Shown here piece by piece: positions 15,624 to 25,112 of a stretch of 36,222 nt of DNA. Under the pieces are notes generated by a model. It was given only the letters and a program-made list of their open reading frames with translations, was not told the origin of the DNA and ran no database searches. Every line of letters starts with the position of its first letter. Position 1 is the stretch's first letter. This DNA is from JBLIDK01 sp047632595 (GTDB lineage Bacteria; Bacteroidota; Bacteroidia; Sphingobacteriales; Sphingobacteriaceae): assembly GCA_047632595.1 (NCBI GenBank), contig JBLIDK010000020.1, positions 1-36,222 on the forward strand, in the 5' to 3' direction. The translations under genes and the position numbers were made by a program.

Positions 15624-18600
15624 ATGACTTTTGAAGACATTTTGCATGAACGCATAATGGTGTTGGATGGTGCTATGGGCACAATGATTCAACAACATAA
15701 ATTACAGGAAAAAGATTTTCGTGGTGAACGATTTAAGGACTTTCCTCATGATTTAAAGGGGAATAACGATCTTTTATCAATCACACAACCTCATATAATT
15801 CAAGAAATACATGAGGAGTATTTGAGGGCTGGATCTGATATCATTGAAACCAATACCTTTAATTCAAATGCTCTTTCTTTATCGGACTATCATCTAGAAT
15901 CGCTTTCGTATGAATTAAATAAAGCTTCAGCGGAAATTGCGAAAACTGCTGCTAATATTTTAACTAAAGAGAATCCTGCAAAACCTCGTTTTGTCTTAGG
16001 AGCTATAGGTCCAACTAGTAAAACAGCTTCTTTAAGTCCTGATGTTAACGACCCAGGTTATAGAGCAGTTACTTTTAAAAACCTTGTTGACGCTTATTAC
16101 GATCAAAGTTTAGGACTTTGGGATGGAAAAGTTGATGGATTTTTAGTTGAAACCATTTTTGATACATTAAACGCTAAAGCAGCACTTTTTGCCTTAGATG
16201 AATTGTTTGTTGAAAAAGGAGAGAAGCTTCCAATTTTTATTTCAGGAACAATAACCGATGCTAGTGGAAGGACCTTAAGTGGACAAACTGTGGAGGCGTT
16301 TCTAACTTCTGTAAAACATGCTAACCCAATTAGTATTGGTTTAAATTGTGCGCTTGGCGCGAAGGATATGCGTCCTTATTTGCATGAGCTTTCACAGAAA
16401 AGTGAGACTTTTATTAGTGCATACCCAAATGCAGGCTTACCTAATGAATTTGGTGAGTATGATGAGACTCCTGAGTTAATGTGCGCTCAAATAAAGGATT
16501 TTCTAGATAATAACTTTGTAAACATTGTTGGTGGATGTTGTGGAACTACTCCAGCACATATTAGAGCAATTGCCGAAGCTGCGGCACAAAGTACACCACG
16601 TAAAATCCCTACACTTAAAAATTATACAACTTTCAGCGGACTCGAGTCTGTATCGATGAGAGAGGATAGCAACTTTGTAAATATTGGAGAGCGTACTAAT
16701 GTAACAGGATCTAAAAAGTTTGCTCGTTTAATAAAGGAAGACAGGCTTGATGAAGCACTTGAAGTAGCAAAGCATCAAGTTGACGGTGGAGCGCAAATTT
16801 TAGATGTGAATTTAGATGAAGGAATGATTGACTCAGAAGAAATGATGGTTCGCTTCTTAAACCTAATTCAAAGTGAACCAGATATTGCTAAACTACCTAT
16901 CATGGTAGATTCTAGTAAGTGGAGTGTTATTGAAGCTGGATTACAATGCCTACAAGGGAAATCAATAGTAAACTCTATTAGCCTAAAAGAAGGAGAAGAA
17001 GTTTTCATACACCATGCAAAGAAAGTAAGAAGTTATGGTGCAAGTGTTGTAGTAATGGCATTTGATGAAAAGGGTCAAGCCGATACATTAAAGCGAAAAA
17101 CTGAGATTTGTGCAAGAGCTTATAAAATATTGGTGAATGTTGTTGGGTTTCAACCCGAAGACATCATTTTTGATCCAAATATCCTAACCGTTGCTACAGG
17201 AATGGACGAGCATAATAACTATGCAGTTGATTTCATTAACGCTACCATGTGGATTAAAGAAAATTTACCTGGAGCAAAAGTGAGTGGTGGAGTTAGTAAC
17301 ATTAGTTTTTCATTTAGAGGCAACGACAAAGTACGAGAAGCAATGCATTCTGCTTTTCTATACCATGCAATTAGAGCAGGTTTAGATATGGGTATTGTGA
17401 ATGCCGGAATGCTAGAGGTGTATGCAGATATTCCAAAAGATTTGCTTGAATTGGTTGAGGATGTAATTTTAAATAGACGGGATGACGCAACTGAACGACT
17501 AGTTAATTTTGCAGAGTCTATAAAAGACAAGGGTGGAAAAGTTCAAGTAACTGACTTAGAATGGAGAAAACTCCCAGTAAGCAAAAGATTAAGCCATTCG
17601 CTAGTAAAGGGTTTAGTTGAATTTATTGATGAGGACACCGAAGAAGCAAGATTAGCTTCTAAAAAACCTTTAGATGTAATTGAAGGTGCCTTAATGGACG
17701 GCATGAACGTAGTAGGTGATTTATTTGGTTCCGGTAAAATGTTTTTACCTCAGGTTGTAAAAAGTGCACGAGTTATGAAAAAAGCCGTTGCTCATTTACT
17801 GCCTTATATGGAGGATGATAAAGATGCAGAAAGTTCAAAACAAGGTAAAATTTTAATGGCGACAGTTAAAGGCGATGTTCATGATATTGGAAAGAATATT
17901 GTTGGAGTGGTATTAGCATGTAACAACTACGAAATTATAGATTTGGGAGTAATGGTTTCAGCCACTAAGATTCTTGAAGAGGCTAAAAAACACGAAGTGG
18001 ATATTATTGGACTTAGCGGATTAATTACCCCAAGTCTGGATGAAATGATTTTTGTTGCAGAGGAAATGGACAGATTGGATTTCACTATTCCATTAATGAT
18101 TGGAGGGGCAACCACTTCAAAAATTCATGCCGCCGTTAAAATTGCACCAGCTTATACCAAAGGTCCAACAATTCATGTTCACGATGCTTCTAGAAGTGTA
18201 ACAGTTGCTGGAAGCTTATTGAGCAAAAGTCAAAAAAGTGCTTTTGTGGATGCAATTAAAGTGGAGTATAAAAATCTACGAGATACCCACCACAAAGGGA
18301 AAAAAGTTAAATTAATTAGTTACGACCAAGCTTATTCGAATCGTAAAAAATGGGATTTAAAACAGGATCCTATTTCCAAGCCAAAGACTTTAGGTAATGT
18401 TGTTTTTGAAGACTATTCAATAGAGGAAATTGCTGAATACATTGACTGGACACCTTTTTTCCATACATGGGAACTAAAAGGCATATACCCAAGAATATTT
18501 TCCCATCCAAATTATGGAAATGAAGCTAAAAAAGTATTTAACGACGCTCAAGAGCTCTTAAAGAAGTTAATTTCTAATAAATCGCTTAAAGCGAATGGAG

Positions 18601-19292
18601 TGATTGGAATTTACCCAGCTAATAGCTTTGGTGATGATGTGATTGTTTACAAAGATGAATCGAAAACGGAAATTATAACTACTTTTTCGATGCTTCGCCA
18701 GCAACAAAGTCTAACGCCAGGAACTCCAAATATTTCATTAGCAGATTTCATTGCGCCACACGATAGCGGATTAACTGATTACATTGGGCTCTTTGCTGTA
18801 ACAACAGGTATAGGAGTAGATGACTTGGTAAAAACGTTTGAAGCCGACCATGATGATTATAATTCAATTATGGTAAAAGCTTTAGCAGATAGATTAGCCG
18901 AATCATTTGCCGAATTGATGCATGAAAAAGTGCGGAAAGAACTTTGGGGATACCAGCAAGACGAATCGCTAACCAAGGAAGAGCTAATTAAAGAAAAATT
19001 TAGAGGCATTAGACCGGCACCAGGTTACGCGGCATGTCCCGAGCATACAGAAAAGGGCAAAATATTTACTGTATTGGATGCAACTGCCAGTACAGGAATT
19101 GAATTAACAGAGAATTTTGCAATGACTCCAACTGCTGCAGTAAGTGGTTTTTATTTTGCTCACCCCGATAGTAAATACTTTACTGTAGGGAAAATTGGGA
19201 AAGACCAATTGGAGAGTTATGCAAAACGAAAAGAAATGACACGTAAGGAAGCCGAGAGATGGCTTGCTCCAAACTTAGGATATACAAAATAG
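15624..19292 (+). CDS. metH: Cobalamin-dependent methionine synthase, full length
   Basis: MetH transfers a methyl group from 5-methyltetrahydrofolate via cobalamin to homocysteine. The 1222 residues are close to the 1227 of E. coli MetH and hold all four modules. The homocysteine domain (1-330) has the zinc ligands Cys242, Cys305 and Cys306. The pterin domain follows (about 345-640). The cobalamin cap and Rossmann domains (about 650-890) include the DVHDIGKN motif with His753 as axial ligand. The C-terminal activation domain (about 900-1222) has RPAPGY at 1130-1135 for SAM-dependent reactivation. The enzyme therefore needs an external cobalamin supply or synthesis genes elsewhere. It is preceded by a SAM-I riboswitch and followed by metF one base downstream. 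Confidence 0.97.
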   Translation: MTFEDILHERIMVLDGAMGTMIQQHKLQEKDFRGERFKDFPHDLKGNNDLLSITQPHIIQEIHEEYLRAGSDIIETNTFNSNALSLSDYHLESLSYELNKASAEIAKTAANILTKENPAKPRFVLGAIGPTSKTASLSPDVNDPGYRAVTFKNLVDAYYDQSLGLWDGKVDGFLVETIFDTLNAKAALFALDELFVEKGEKLPIFISGTITDASGRTLSGQTVEAFLTSVKHANPISIGLNCALGAKDMRPYLHELSQKSETFISAYPNAGLPNEFGEYDETPELMCAQIKDFLDNNFVNIVGGCCGTTPAHIRAIAEAAAQSTPRKIPTLKNYTTFSGLESVSMREDSNFVNIGERTNVTGSKKFARLIKEDRLDEALEVAKHQVDGGAQILDVNLDEGMIDSEEMMVRFLNLIQSEPDIAKLPIMVDSSKWSVIEAGLQCLQGKSIVNSISLKEGEEVFIHHAKKVRSYGASVVVMAFDEKGQADTLKRKTEICARAYKILVNVVGFQPEDIIFDPNILTVATGMDEHNNYAVDFINATMWIKENLPGAKVSGGVSNISFSFRGNDKVREAMHSAFLYHAIRAGLDMGIVNAGMLEVYADIPKDLLELVEDVILNRRDDATERLVNFAESIKDKGGKVQVTDLEWRKLPVSKRLSHSLVKGLVEFIDEDTEEARLASKKPLDVIEGALMDGMNVVGDLFGSGKMFLPQVVKSARVMKKAVAHLLPYMEDDKDAESSKQGKILMATVKGDVHDIGKNIVGVVLACNNYEIIDLGVMVSATKILEEAKKHEVDIIGLSGLITPSLDEMIFVAEEMDRLDFTIPLMIGGATTSKIHAAVKIAPAYTKGPTIHVHDASRSVTVAGSLLSKSQKSAFVDAIKVEYKNLRDTHHKGKKVKLISYDQAYSNRKKWDLKQDPISKPKTLGNVVFEDYSIEEIAEYIDWTPFFHTWELKGIYPRIFSHPNYGNEAKKVFNDAQELLKKLISNKSLKANGVIGIYPANSFGDDVIVYKDESKTEIITTFSMLRQQQSLTPGTPNISLADFIAPHDSGLTDYIGLFAVTTGIGVDDLVKTFEADHDDYNSIMVKALADRLAESFAELMHEKVRKELWGYQQDESLTKEELIKEKFRGIRPAPGYAACPEHTEKGKIFTVLDATASTGIELTENFAMTPTAAVSGFYFAHPDSKYFTVGKIGKDQLESYAKRKEMTRKEAERWLAPNLGYTK

Positions 19293-19293
19293 C

Positions 19294-20253
19294 ATGAAGA
19301 TTATTGATCATTTAAATAAGAACAAAGGAAAGACGCTTTTTTCATTCGAAATAATACCACCGGTTAAGGGAAAATCGGTTAAGGATATTTTTGATGTTAT
19401 AGACCCCTTAATGGAATTTAATCCGCCTTTTGTTGATGTTACTTACCATAGAGAAGAATACATTCTTAAAACTCGTGAAAATGGACTTCTAGAGAAGGTG
19501 AGTTACCGTAAGCGTCCAGGAACTGTTGGTATTTGTGCAGCAATCATGAATAAGTACCATGTTGATGCAGTACCGCATATTATTTGTGGCGGATTTAGCA
19601 AAGAAGAAACTGAAAATGCATTAATAGATCTTGATTTCTTAGGAATTGATAATGTATTGGTTCTACGCGGAGATCCTAGAAAAATGGATGGAGGAAAGTT
19701 TATTCCAGAACCAAATGGACATAATTATGCCGGCGAGTTGTTGCAACAGGTAATGGAAATGAATGCTGGAAAGTATTTAGATGAAGAGCTTCAACATGGC
19801 AGTAAGACTCAATTTTGTGCTGGTGTAGCTGGTTATCCAGAAAAGCACAATGAAGCGCCTAACATGCACAGTGATTTAAAATTTTTGAAACAAAAAGTAG
19901 ATTTGGGAGCTGAGTTTATTGTAACTCAAATGTTTTTTGACAACCAACGTTTCTTTGATTTTGTGAAGGAATGTCGTGAATTTGGAATAGAAGTACCAAT
20001 AATACCTGGTTTGAAACCACTTACTACAAAAGGACATTTAACTCTATTGCCAAAAGTGTTTAATATTGATATACCAGATGATTTATATGAAGCTGCGAAT
20101 AAATGTAAAACCAATGCCGAAGTAACTCAAGTAGGTATTGAATGGGGTATTCAGCAATGTAAAGAACTAATGGATTTTGGAGCGCCGTTATTACACTTTT
20201 ACACTATGAGTCGGAGTGAAACTATAAAAGCTATTGCCTCTAAGATTTATTAG
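19294..20253 (+). CDS. metF: 5,10-methylenetetrahydrofolate reductase
   Basis: MetF is an FAD enzyme that reduces methylenetetrahydrofolate to the methyl donor used by MetH. The 319-residue TIM barrel shows the family motifs FEIIPP (about 18-23), DVTYHR (about 49-54), the LRGDPRK loop (about 123-129) and the FDNQRFFDFV region (about 210-219). It starts one base after the metH stop, so both enzymes are made from the riboswitch-controlled message. Its TAG stop overlaps the stop codon of the convergent sugar transferase gene within 20250-20253, leaving no room for a separate terminator. Confidence 0.96.
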   Translation: MKIIDHLNKNKGKTLFSFEIIPPVKGKSVKDIFDVIDPLMEFNPPFVDVTYHREEYILKTRENGLLEKVSYRKRPGTVGICAAIMNKYHVDAVPHIICGGFSKEETENALIDLDFLGIDNVLVLRGDPRKMDGGKFIPEPNGHNYAGELLQQVMEMNAGKYLDEELQHGSKTQFCAGVAGYPEKHNEAPNMHSDLKFLKQKVDLGAEFIVTQMFFDNQRFFDFVKECREFGIEVPIIPGLKPLTTKGHLTLLPKVFNIDIPDDLYEAANKCKTNAEVTQVGIEWGIQQCKELMDFGAPLLHFYTMSRSETIKAIASKIY

Positions 20254-21629
20254 TAGGCATTTTCTTCAGTTTTAAAAACGTTTAAAACTGTATTTACTAT
20301 TATTCTAAGGTCTAATAAAAACGACCAATTTTCTAAATAGAAGATATCAACTTTAATTCTATTTCTCATATCAATGGTGTCATCTGTGCCGCCTCGGTAG
20401 CCTTTTACTTGTGAAAGACCTGTGATTCCAGGTTTAACAAAATGCCTTACCATATACTTATCAATAATTTGTGAATACTCTTCAGTATGAGCAATCATAT
20501 GAGGCCTTGGGCCTACAACCGACATGTTTCCAATTAGCACATTAAAAAATTGTGGTAGCTCGTCTAAACTAGTTTTACGTAAAAAGGCCCCGACTTTAGT
20601 TACTCTTAGATCACCCACCTTAGCTTGTTGCTTGTTTGCATCTTTATTCACGCTCATGCTTCTTAGTTTATAACACCAAAAAGAATTGTTATTAATTCCA
20701 GAACGTAGTTGCTTAAAAAACACAGGTCCCTTAGAATTTAACTTAATAACTATAGCTAATATTGGGAGTAGCCACCAAAGTAGAGTGGAAATAACCAAAA
20801 GGCTAAATGCAATATCAAATATTCTCTTTATTAATTGATTAATAACATCATCAAGAGGTAATGAGCGAAGCACTAAAATAGGAATATGATCGTAAAAATC
20901 GATTCCTATTTTTTTGTAATGAAACCCTTTTGATTCTGGTATCATTTTAATTCGAATAAGGTTGTTGTCGGCAAATTCGACTAAGTTGCTTACTGAATCG
21001 TGACTTAGCTGAGAAATGGAGCAGTAAATTTCATCCACTTTGTTAGTTGAACAAAAATTTTCAACGTCTTCAAGTTTCCCTAACACTTTATCACCTTTTT
21101 CTTGGTCATCAAAAAAGCCCTTGAATCGGTAACCAAATTGATTGTTATTAGATAAAAATTCCGCAAGTTCTTTACCCGCTTCTCCAAGTCCAATTATTAT
21201 AACATTCCTATAGTTAAATCCACTTTGACGATATGCTTTTAATAATGAATAGGTTGTTAATCTCCAAGCCGACACGCCAAAAGCAGTGAAGCCATAGCTA
21301 AACAAAAGAAAACTTCGAGAGAAGTAGTAGTACTTAGAGAAGCCTATAAATGTACCTACAAACAAAAGGTGAAAACAGACAAGTTTTAAAGCATCACCAA
21401 TTAGTTTCGTACTGTTGGTTACTCGATAAATATTGTATGTTCTAAGCATATTGGCTGCGATAAACCATGTGATATTAGAATAAAGGAGAAGAGAAACGTA
21501 ATGATTCTGAACAAAATAATCAAAACTAGAATATACAAAAAGAAAGGATATCAATATTGAAAAGTTCAATATTATGATATCGCCTAAGCCGTATATTAAT
21601 TTTATATATTTTGAATAGTGTCCTGCCAA
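20250..21629 (-). CDS. Undecaprenyl-phosphate sugar-1-phosphate transferase, WcaJ type
   Basis: This 459-residue membrane enzyme would start a polysaccharide repeat unit by moving a sugar phosphate from its nucleotide to undecaprenyl phosphate. Residues about 10-130 hold four to five membrane helices, 141-250 a Rossmann-like domain (VIIIGLGEAGKEL), and 266-459 the catalytic sugar transferase domain. The last carries KRIFDIAFS, GPVFFKQLRSG, KLRSM, the catalytic-type LRKTSLDELPQ and VVGPRPH, and ends with VKPGITGLSQV. The sugar (glucose or galactose type) cannot be read from sequence. It is the last gene of the minus-strand polysaccharide set, 30 bases after the Wzz-like gene. Confidence 0.93.
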   Translation of the reverse strand: MAGHYSKYIKLIYGLGDIIILNFSILISFLFVYSSFDYFVQNHYVSLLLYSNITWFIAANMLRTYNIYRVTNSTKLIGDALKLVCFHLLFVGTFIGFSKYYYFSRSFLLFSYGFTAFGVSAWRLTTYSLLKAYRQSGFNYRNVIIIGLGEAGKELAEFLSNNNQFGYRFKGFFDDQEKGDKVLGKLEDVENFCSTNKVDEIYCSISQLSHDSVSNLVEFADNNLIRIKMIPESKGFHYKKIGIDFYDHIPILVLRSLPLDDVINQLIKRIFDIAFSLLVISTLLWWLLPILAIVIKLNSKGPVFFKQLRSGINNNSFWCYKLRSMSVNKDANKQQAKVGDLRVTKVGAFLRKTSLDELPQFFNVLIGNMSVVGPRPHMIAHTEEYSQIIDKYMVRHFVKPGITGLSQVKGYRGGTDDTIDMRNRIKVDIFYLENWSFLLDLRIIVNTVLNVFKTEENAY

Positions 21630-21659
21630 GTTTTGAAAATGAGTTTAAGCTTATATAAT

Positions 21660-22493
21660 TTAGTTTGATTTTAAGTAGTTTTTGAATTCCACTATTAATA
21701 TTAACAATAGACTAAAAATTGCACCGGCTAATAGTCCAATAAACATTAGTTTAATTAATTTAGGTTCGTCTGGGTTTGAGAAATATGTAAAGCTTTTTAC
21801 AATTTGAATTTCATCATGCAATATAATTTGCTTACGAATATCTAATTTTTGCTTGTATAAGTCGATTATTTTCTCCGCAATTTCACTTGGTGAAAAAATT
21901 AATGTGCCAGTATTATTTTGATTAATTACTTTCAATATTTCCTTTTTACCGTTTTGTAGATCCTGGATTTCATTTTCTATTTGGAGAGTTAAAGAATCGT
22001 AATAATTTCTTCTTATTTGCGATCTAATTTTTACAAACTCTGTATTTTGCAAATAAAATTTAATACCTTTTTCTAAAGTGTCGTAAACTAAAGGGTCAGT
22101 AACATAGACTTCTACTGAAAATGCCGTAACATCAGTCGTTAATTCCTGTCTGAAATTATCATTTGTGGAAAGGATAACATTTGGCTTAATTTCTCTAAGC
22201 ACTTGTGTATCTTCCTCAGAAATATTTAAAAGCGCAGATAGTTTAGCATGATTTTTATTGCTTATTAAGGAGTTCAAAGTTAAGATTAAGTTACTTGCTT
22301 TAATATTCCCTAACAATGTGGTTGAGGCCACCATTTCGCTTTGATATACCTTTTCTGAAAAAAAATAAGTTGAAATGGCTAAACCAACTGATATTGAAAA
22401 ACACAAAATTACAAGAGTAAATCGTTTTACAATTAGTCGGTAAAGCTTTGCTATAACTTGAATCAGGTCTAATTCCTCATTTTTTGTATTCAT
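21660..22493 (-). CDS. Wzz-type chain-length determinant protein
   Basis: The 277-residue protein has the Wzz layout: a membrane helix at about 29-49, a long periplasmic part rich in predicted helix (about 50-245) and a second helix at about 248-270. The proline-containing region before the second helix (SNPDEPKLIKLMFIG) is typical of this family. Such proteins set the length of Wzy-made polymers. No kinase domain is attached, so it is the O-antigen type rather than the tyrosine-kinase capsule type. It has its own likely promoter at 22527-22534. Confidence 0.82.
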   Translation of the reverse strand: MNTKNEELDLIQVIAKLYRLIVKRFTLVILCFSISVGLAISTYFFSEKVYQSEMVASTTLLGNIKASNLILTLNSLISNKNHAKLSALLNISEEDTQVLREIKPNVILSTNDNFRQELTTDVTAFSVEVYVTDPLVYDTLEKGIKFYLQNTEFVKIRSQIRRNYYDSLTLQIENEIQDLQNGKKEILKVINQNNTGTLIFSPSEIAEKIIDLYKQKLDIRKQIILHDEIQIVKSFTYFSNPDEPKLIKLMFIGLLAGAIFSLLLILIVEFKNYLKSN

Positions 22494-22526
22494 AATTTAA
22501 GTATTAATTAAATTTGTTTGGTTTTG

Positions 22527-22534
22527 CAAAAATA
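22527..22534 (-). promoter_or_regulatory. -7 promoter element of the wzz-like gene
   Basis: The minus strand reads TATTTTTG, an exact TAnnTTTG match, 33 bases before the ATG at 22493. The gap of 128 bases to the upstream gene also suggests a new transcript start here. Confidence 0.5.
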
Positions 22535-22621
22535 GAATAACATTTTCATAAATATTACTTTTATTGAGAAAGCATAATTAAAAAAGTGAATTAATAGTTA
22601 CTTATAAATTGTATTTTAGTT

Positions 22622-23929
22622 TTAATCCTTGGATTTATTAATAAAATAAACAAAGAATAAACTATTGAAAATTGAAAAGAAAAACACCCCGCTTTGCCGA
22701 TTTAACATGCTTTCTGTTAGGCAGCACATGGCAAAAAACACGATAAACAACATATAAAAAGGTTCTTTTTTAGTCCAAGCCAAATAAAAAGGATAGAAAA
22801 ATAAAGAAAGTAATGACAGAAGTCCGATAAATCCAAGAGATAAAGTAACTTCTAGGTACTGGCAATGGGCATTGAAATTCACTTTTTTAAAACCATTTAA
22901 TGCAGTAATTATTGCCACTTCGGAAGAGTCAGTATTTTGTATTTGTAAATCGTAAATCTTAGTTAATTCTTTTTGTCCATCTCCCAGTCCATAACCAATT
23001 AAAGGTTTTTCTTTTATCAGATTTATTGCTTTTTTCCAAATAAAAACTCTTTGTGTAACGCCATTTTCATTTGAAGTACCTATTAATGAATTAGTATCGA
23101 TGGTAAAAACTTGTTTAAAACGATCTGAAAAATAAGAATTTGAAAGTAAAAAAATACTTGAAATTCCCAATATTAGAATGGTTAGTGTAACCCATTTTTT
23201 GCTTACATAGCCTTTGACTATATAGAAAATCCCTGTGCATGCTGACAAAATTAAAAACGAAATAATCTCCATTCTTGCAGAAAAAAGTAGCAAAAATAAT
23301 GAAAAGACAAAAGTTAAAATAAGGGCATGTTTTTGCTGTAAAACTTTTTCATATAAGGACAACCACATTGCACTAAAAATGGACAATATTATATGCAAAG
23401 AAATATATGAAGCATGTAATCCAAAAACTGCACCTAGTCTATGATTACTGAAATAAGATGTTTTTAGTTCTTCTAAATTATTAAAGAGGTAATTGCTCCA
23501 AAATGCACTAATTACACAAACAACAAGAACTATTGATGTGCCTATGATATAAATTTGCAACAAGGAATGAAATGTTTGTTTTTGGTTTTTGTAACATAAG
23601 GTGAATACAAAAAGAAATAGTAATATTCCAAGCTTAGTTTCAATTAACTTTATTCCTTCGTTTAACGAGCTAGTATAAATAAGTCCAATAAGATAGAGAC
23701 AGAAATAAGTTACTGAAAGGATAATAAATATTTTAGTTTCTTTGGATAACTTAACAAAGTTTTTTGCATTTATTATTGAAAAAATTGTTAAAACTATTGC
23801 TAAAAAATTTGTTATCCGAGTATCAAAAGGTAATGTGAAGACCACTAAGAATATGGTTACCAAAAACCCAATTTCCATTACGCTTTTACCCTTAAAATTT
23901 GCCTTTACAAAATTGTTGATAATGTCCAT
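22622..23929 (-). CDS. O-antigen ligase/polymerase-type membrane protein (first)
   Basis: A 435-residue protein with about 11-12 membrane helices. The large loop in the C-terminal half has the Wzy_C pattern: GYGLGDGQ (about 313-320) and FNAHCQYLEVTLSLGFIG (about 350-367), with the His seen in WaaL ligases and related enzymes. These enzymes polymerise repeat units or transfer the finished chain to an acceptor lipid. A second such protein lies directly upstream, so this one is the better candidate for the ligase. It is very AT-rich. The gap to the upstream gene is seven bases. Confidence 0.78.
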   Translation of the reverse strand: MDIINNFVKANFKGKSVMEIGFLVTIFLVVFTLPFDTRITNFLAIVLTIFSIINAKNFVKLSKETKIFIILSVTYFCLYLIGLIYTSSLNEGIKLIETKLGILLFLFVFTLCYKNQKQTFHSLLQIYIIGTSIVLVVCVISAFWSNYLFNNLEELKTSYFSNHRLGAVFGLHASYISLHIILSIFSAMWLSLYEKVLQQKHALILTFVFSLFLLLFSARMEIISFLILSACTGIFYIVKGYVSKKWVTLTILILGISSIFLLSNSYFSDRFKQVFTIDTNSLIGTSNENGVTQRVFIWKKAINLIKEKPLIGYGLGDGQKELTKIYDLQIQNTDSSEVAIITALNGFKKVNFNAHCQYLEVTLSLGFIGLLSLLSLFFYPFYLAWTKKEPFYMLFIVFFAMCCLTESMLNRQSGVFFFSIFNSLFFVYFINKSKD

Positions 23930-23936
23930 TGCTTTT

Positions 23937-25085
23937 TTAATCTAACTTTAGGTTTAAGGAATTTATTTGCTTTTTATTTCTAAATAAGATAATTAAACTC
24001 AACAAGTAAAATGAGTAAATATAATTATGATAAAAAGACACTAAATAGAGAATCAATAGCAAAAATGATATAGGACTATTTTTAGTTAATCTGTACAAGA
24101 TTATCAAAAAAAGTATAAAAGTTATTAAACCAAAATCAATTATAAACCTTAAAAAGTCTTGATGAGGGAATAAATCAACACCAGTAAATTTTTCAATCAA
24201 TAGTCTTGAATATTCTGAACCATGACCAAAAATTAGTTTTACATTACTACTTTGTTCAATTTCATCTAAACATATTTTTGTTAAATAAGTCCTAGTGTCA
24301 TACGATGCATCGTTATTAGATTCAAGCCTAGATCCACTAAAGTTTTTTGTTATTTGAAACTCCCGTAGGCTATTATACATTGGGTAAAATGATACAATAA
24401 TAGTTATCAGTATTGCGAAGGAAATTATTTTAGGAGATCGAATGTGTTTTGTATAAACAATGTAGAACGGAATATAAAAAAGAAATAGAAGGTTAGTTCT
24501 GGTTTTAGTAATATAAATAAAGAAGAAACAGAGAAAGAAGACCAATATTTTCGCTCTAGTACTACTGTCACTTCTGAATAAATAAAGTATCAATATAGTT
24601 TCTAAATAAATGCTAAAAATTGTAGGTGATAATGTGAAACCAATGAAACGCTCATTTAAATAATTACCAGGAATTAAGTAAGAAAATACTGTTAAGCATA
24701 GATAAAAAAAAGTGAAAAAGTAAATAGTTTTACCAGATTTTTCAGGTTGTTTTCGCAGAAGACTTGAGGCAAAAAAGACTAAAAAAACAAAACTAAAAAA
24801 TAAGAGTGGTTTACTGTATCTCGGGTCATTAGTTTGAAATGCGATAATTCCAATTAGAAGCAACATTAACACAATAGTTATTAAGTCACTTAAATTAACT
24901 TTAAACTGCTTAAATGTTATAAATGATAGAGCAAGAATCCCTGATATTGAAATGAAATATATTAGTGAGAATGTGTAACCAATTGATACAATTTCAGGTA
25001 TTGCATAAAATAATGGATAAGCTAATGTTGCGAACAACAAATAATGAAGCTTATCAATTGATTTTAATTTATTTATTATACTCAT
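23937..25085 (-). CDS. O-antigen polymerase-type membrane protein (second), Wzy-like
   Basis: A 382-residue protein with about ten membrane helices. A loop near residues 285-320 has FGHGSEYSRLL and FPHQDFLRFIIDFG, the His-containing pattern of O-antigen polymerases and ligases. Wzy enzymes join repeat units on undecaprenyl diphosphate at the outer face of the inner membrane. Sequence is poorly conserved in this family, so the call rests on topology, the loop motif and the neighbourhood. Which of the two adjacent proteins is polymerase and which is ligase cannot be settled here. Confidence 0.72.
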   Translation of the reverse strand: MSIINKLKSIDKLHYLLFATLAYPLFYAIPEIVSIGYTFSLIYFISISGILALSFITFKQFKVNLSDLITIVLMLLLIGIIAFQTNDPRYSKPLLFFSFVFLVFFASSLLRKQPEKSGKTIYFFTFFYLCLTVFSYLIPGNYLNERFIGFTLSPTIFSIYLETILILYLFRSDSSTRAKILVFFLCFFFIYITKTRTNLLFLFYIPFYIVYTKHIRSPKIISFAILITIIVSFYPMYNSLREFQITKNFSGSRLESNNDASYDTRTYLTKICLDEIEQSSNVKLIFGHGSEYSRLLIEKFTGVDLFPHQDFLRFIIDFGLITFILFLIILYRLTKNSPISFLLLILYLVSFYHNYIYSFYLLSLIILFRNKKQINSLNLKLD

Positions 25086-25112
25086 TTAAATAGGGGTTTC
25101 CCAAAAGTAAAG

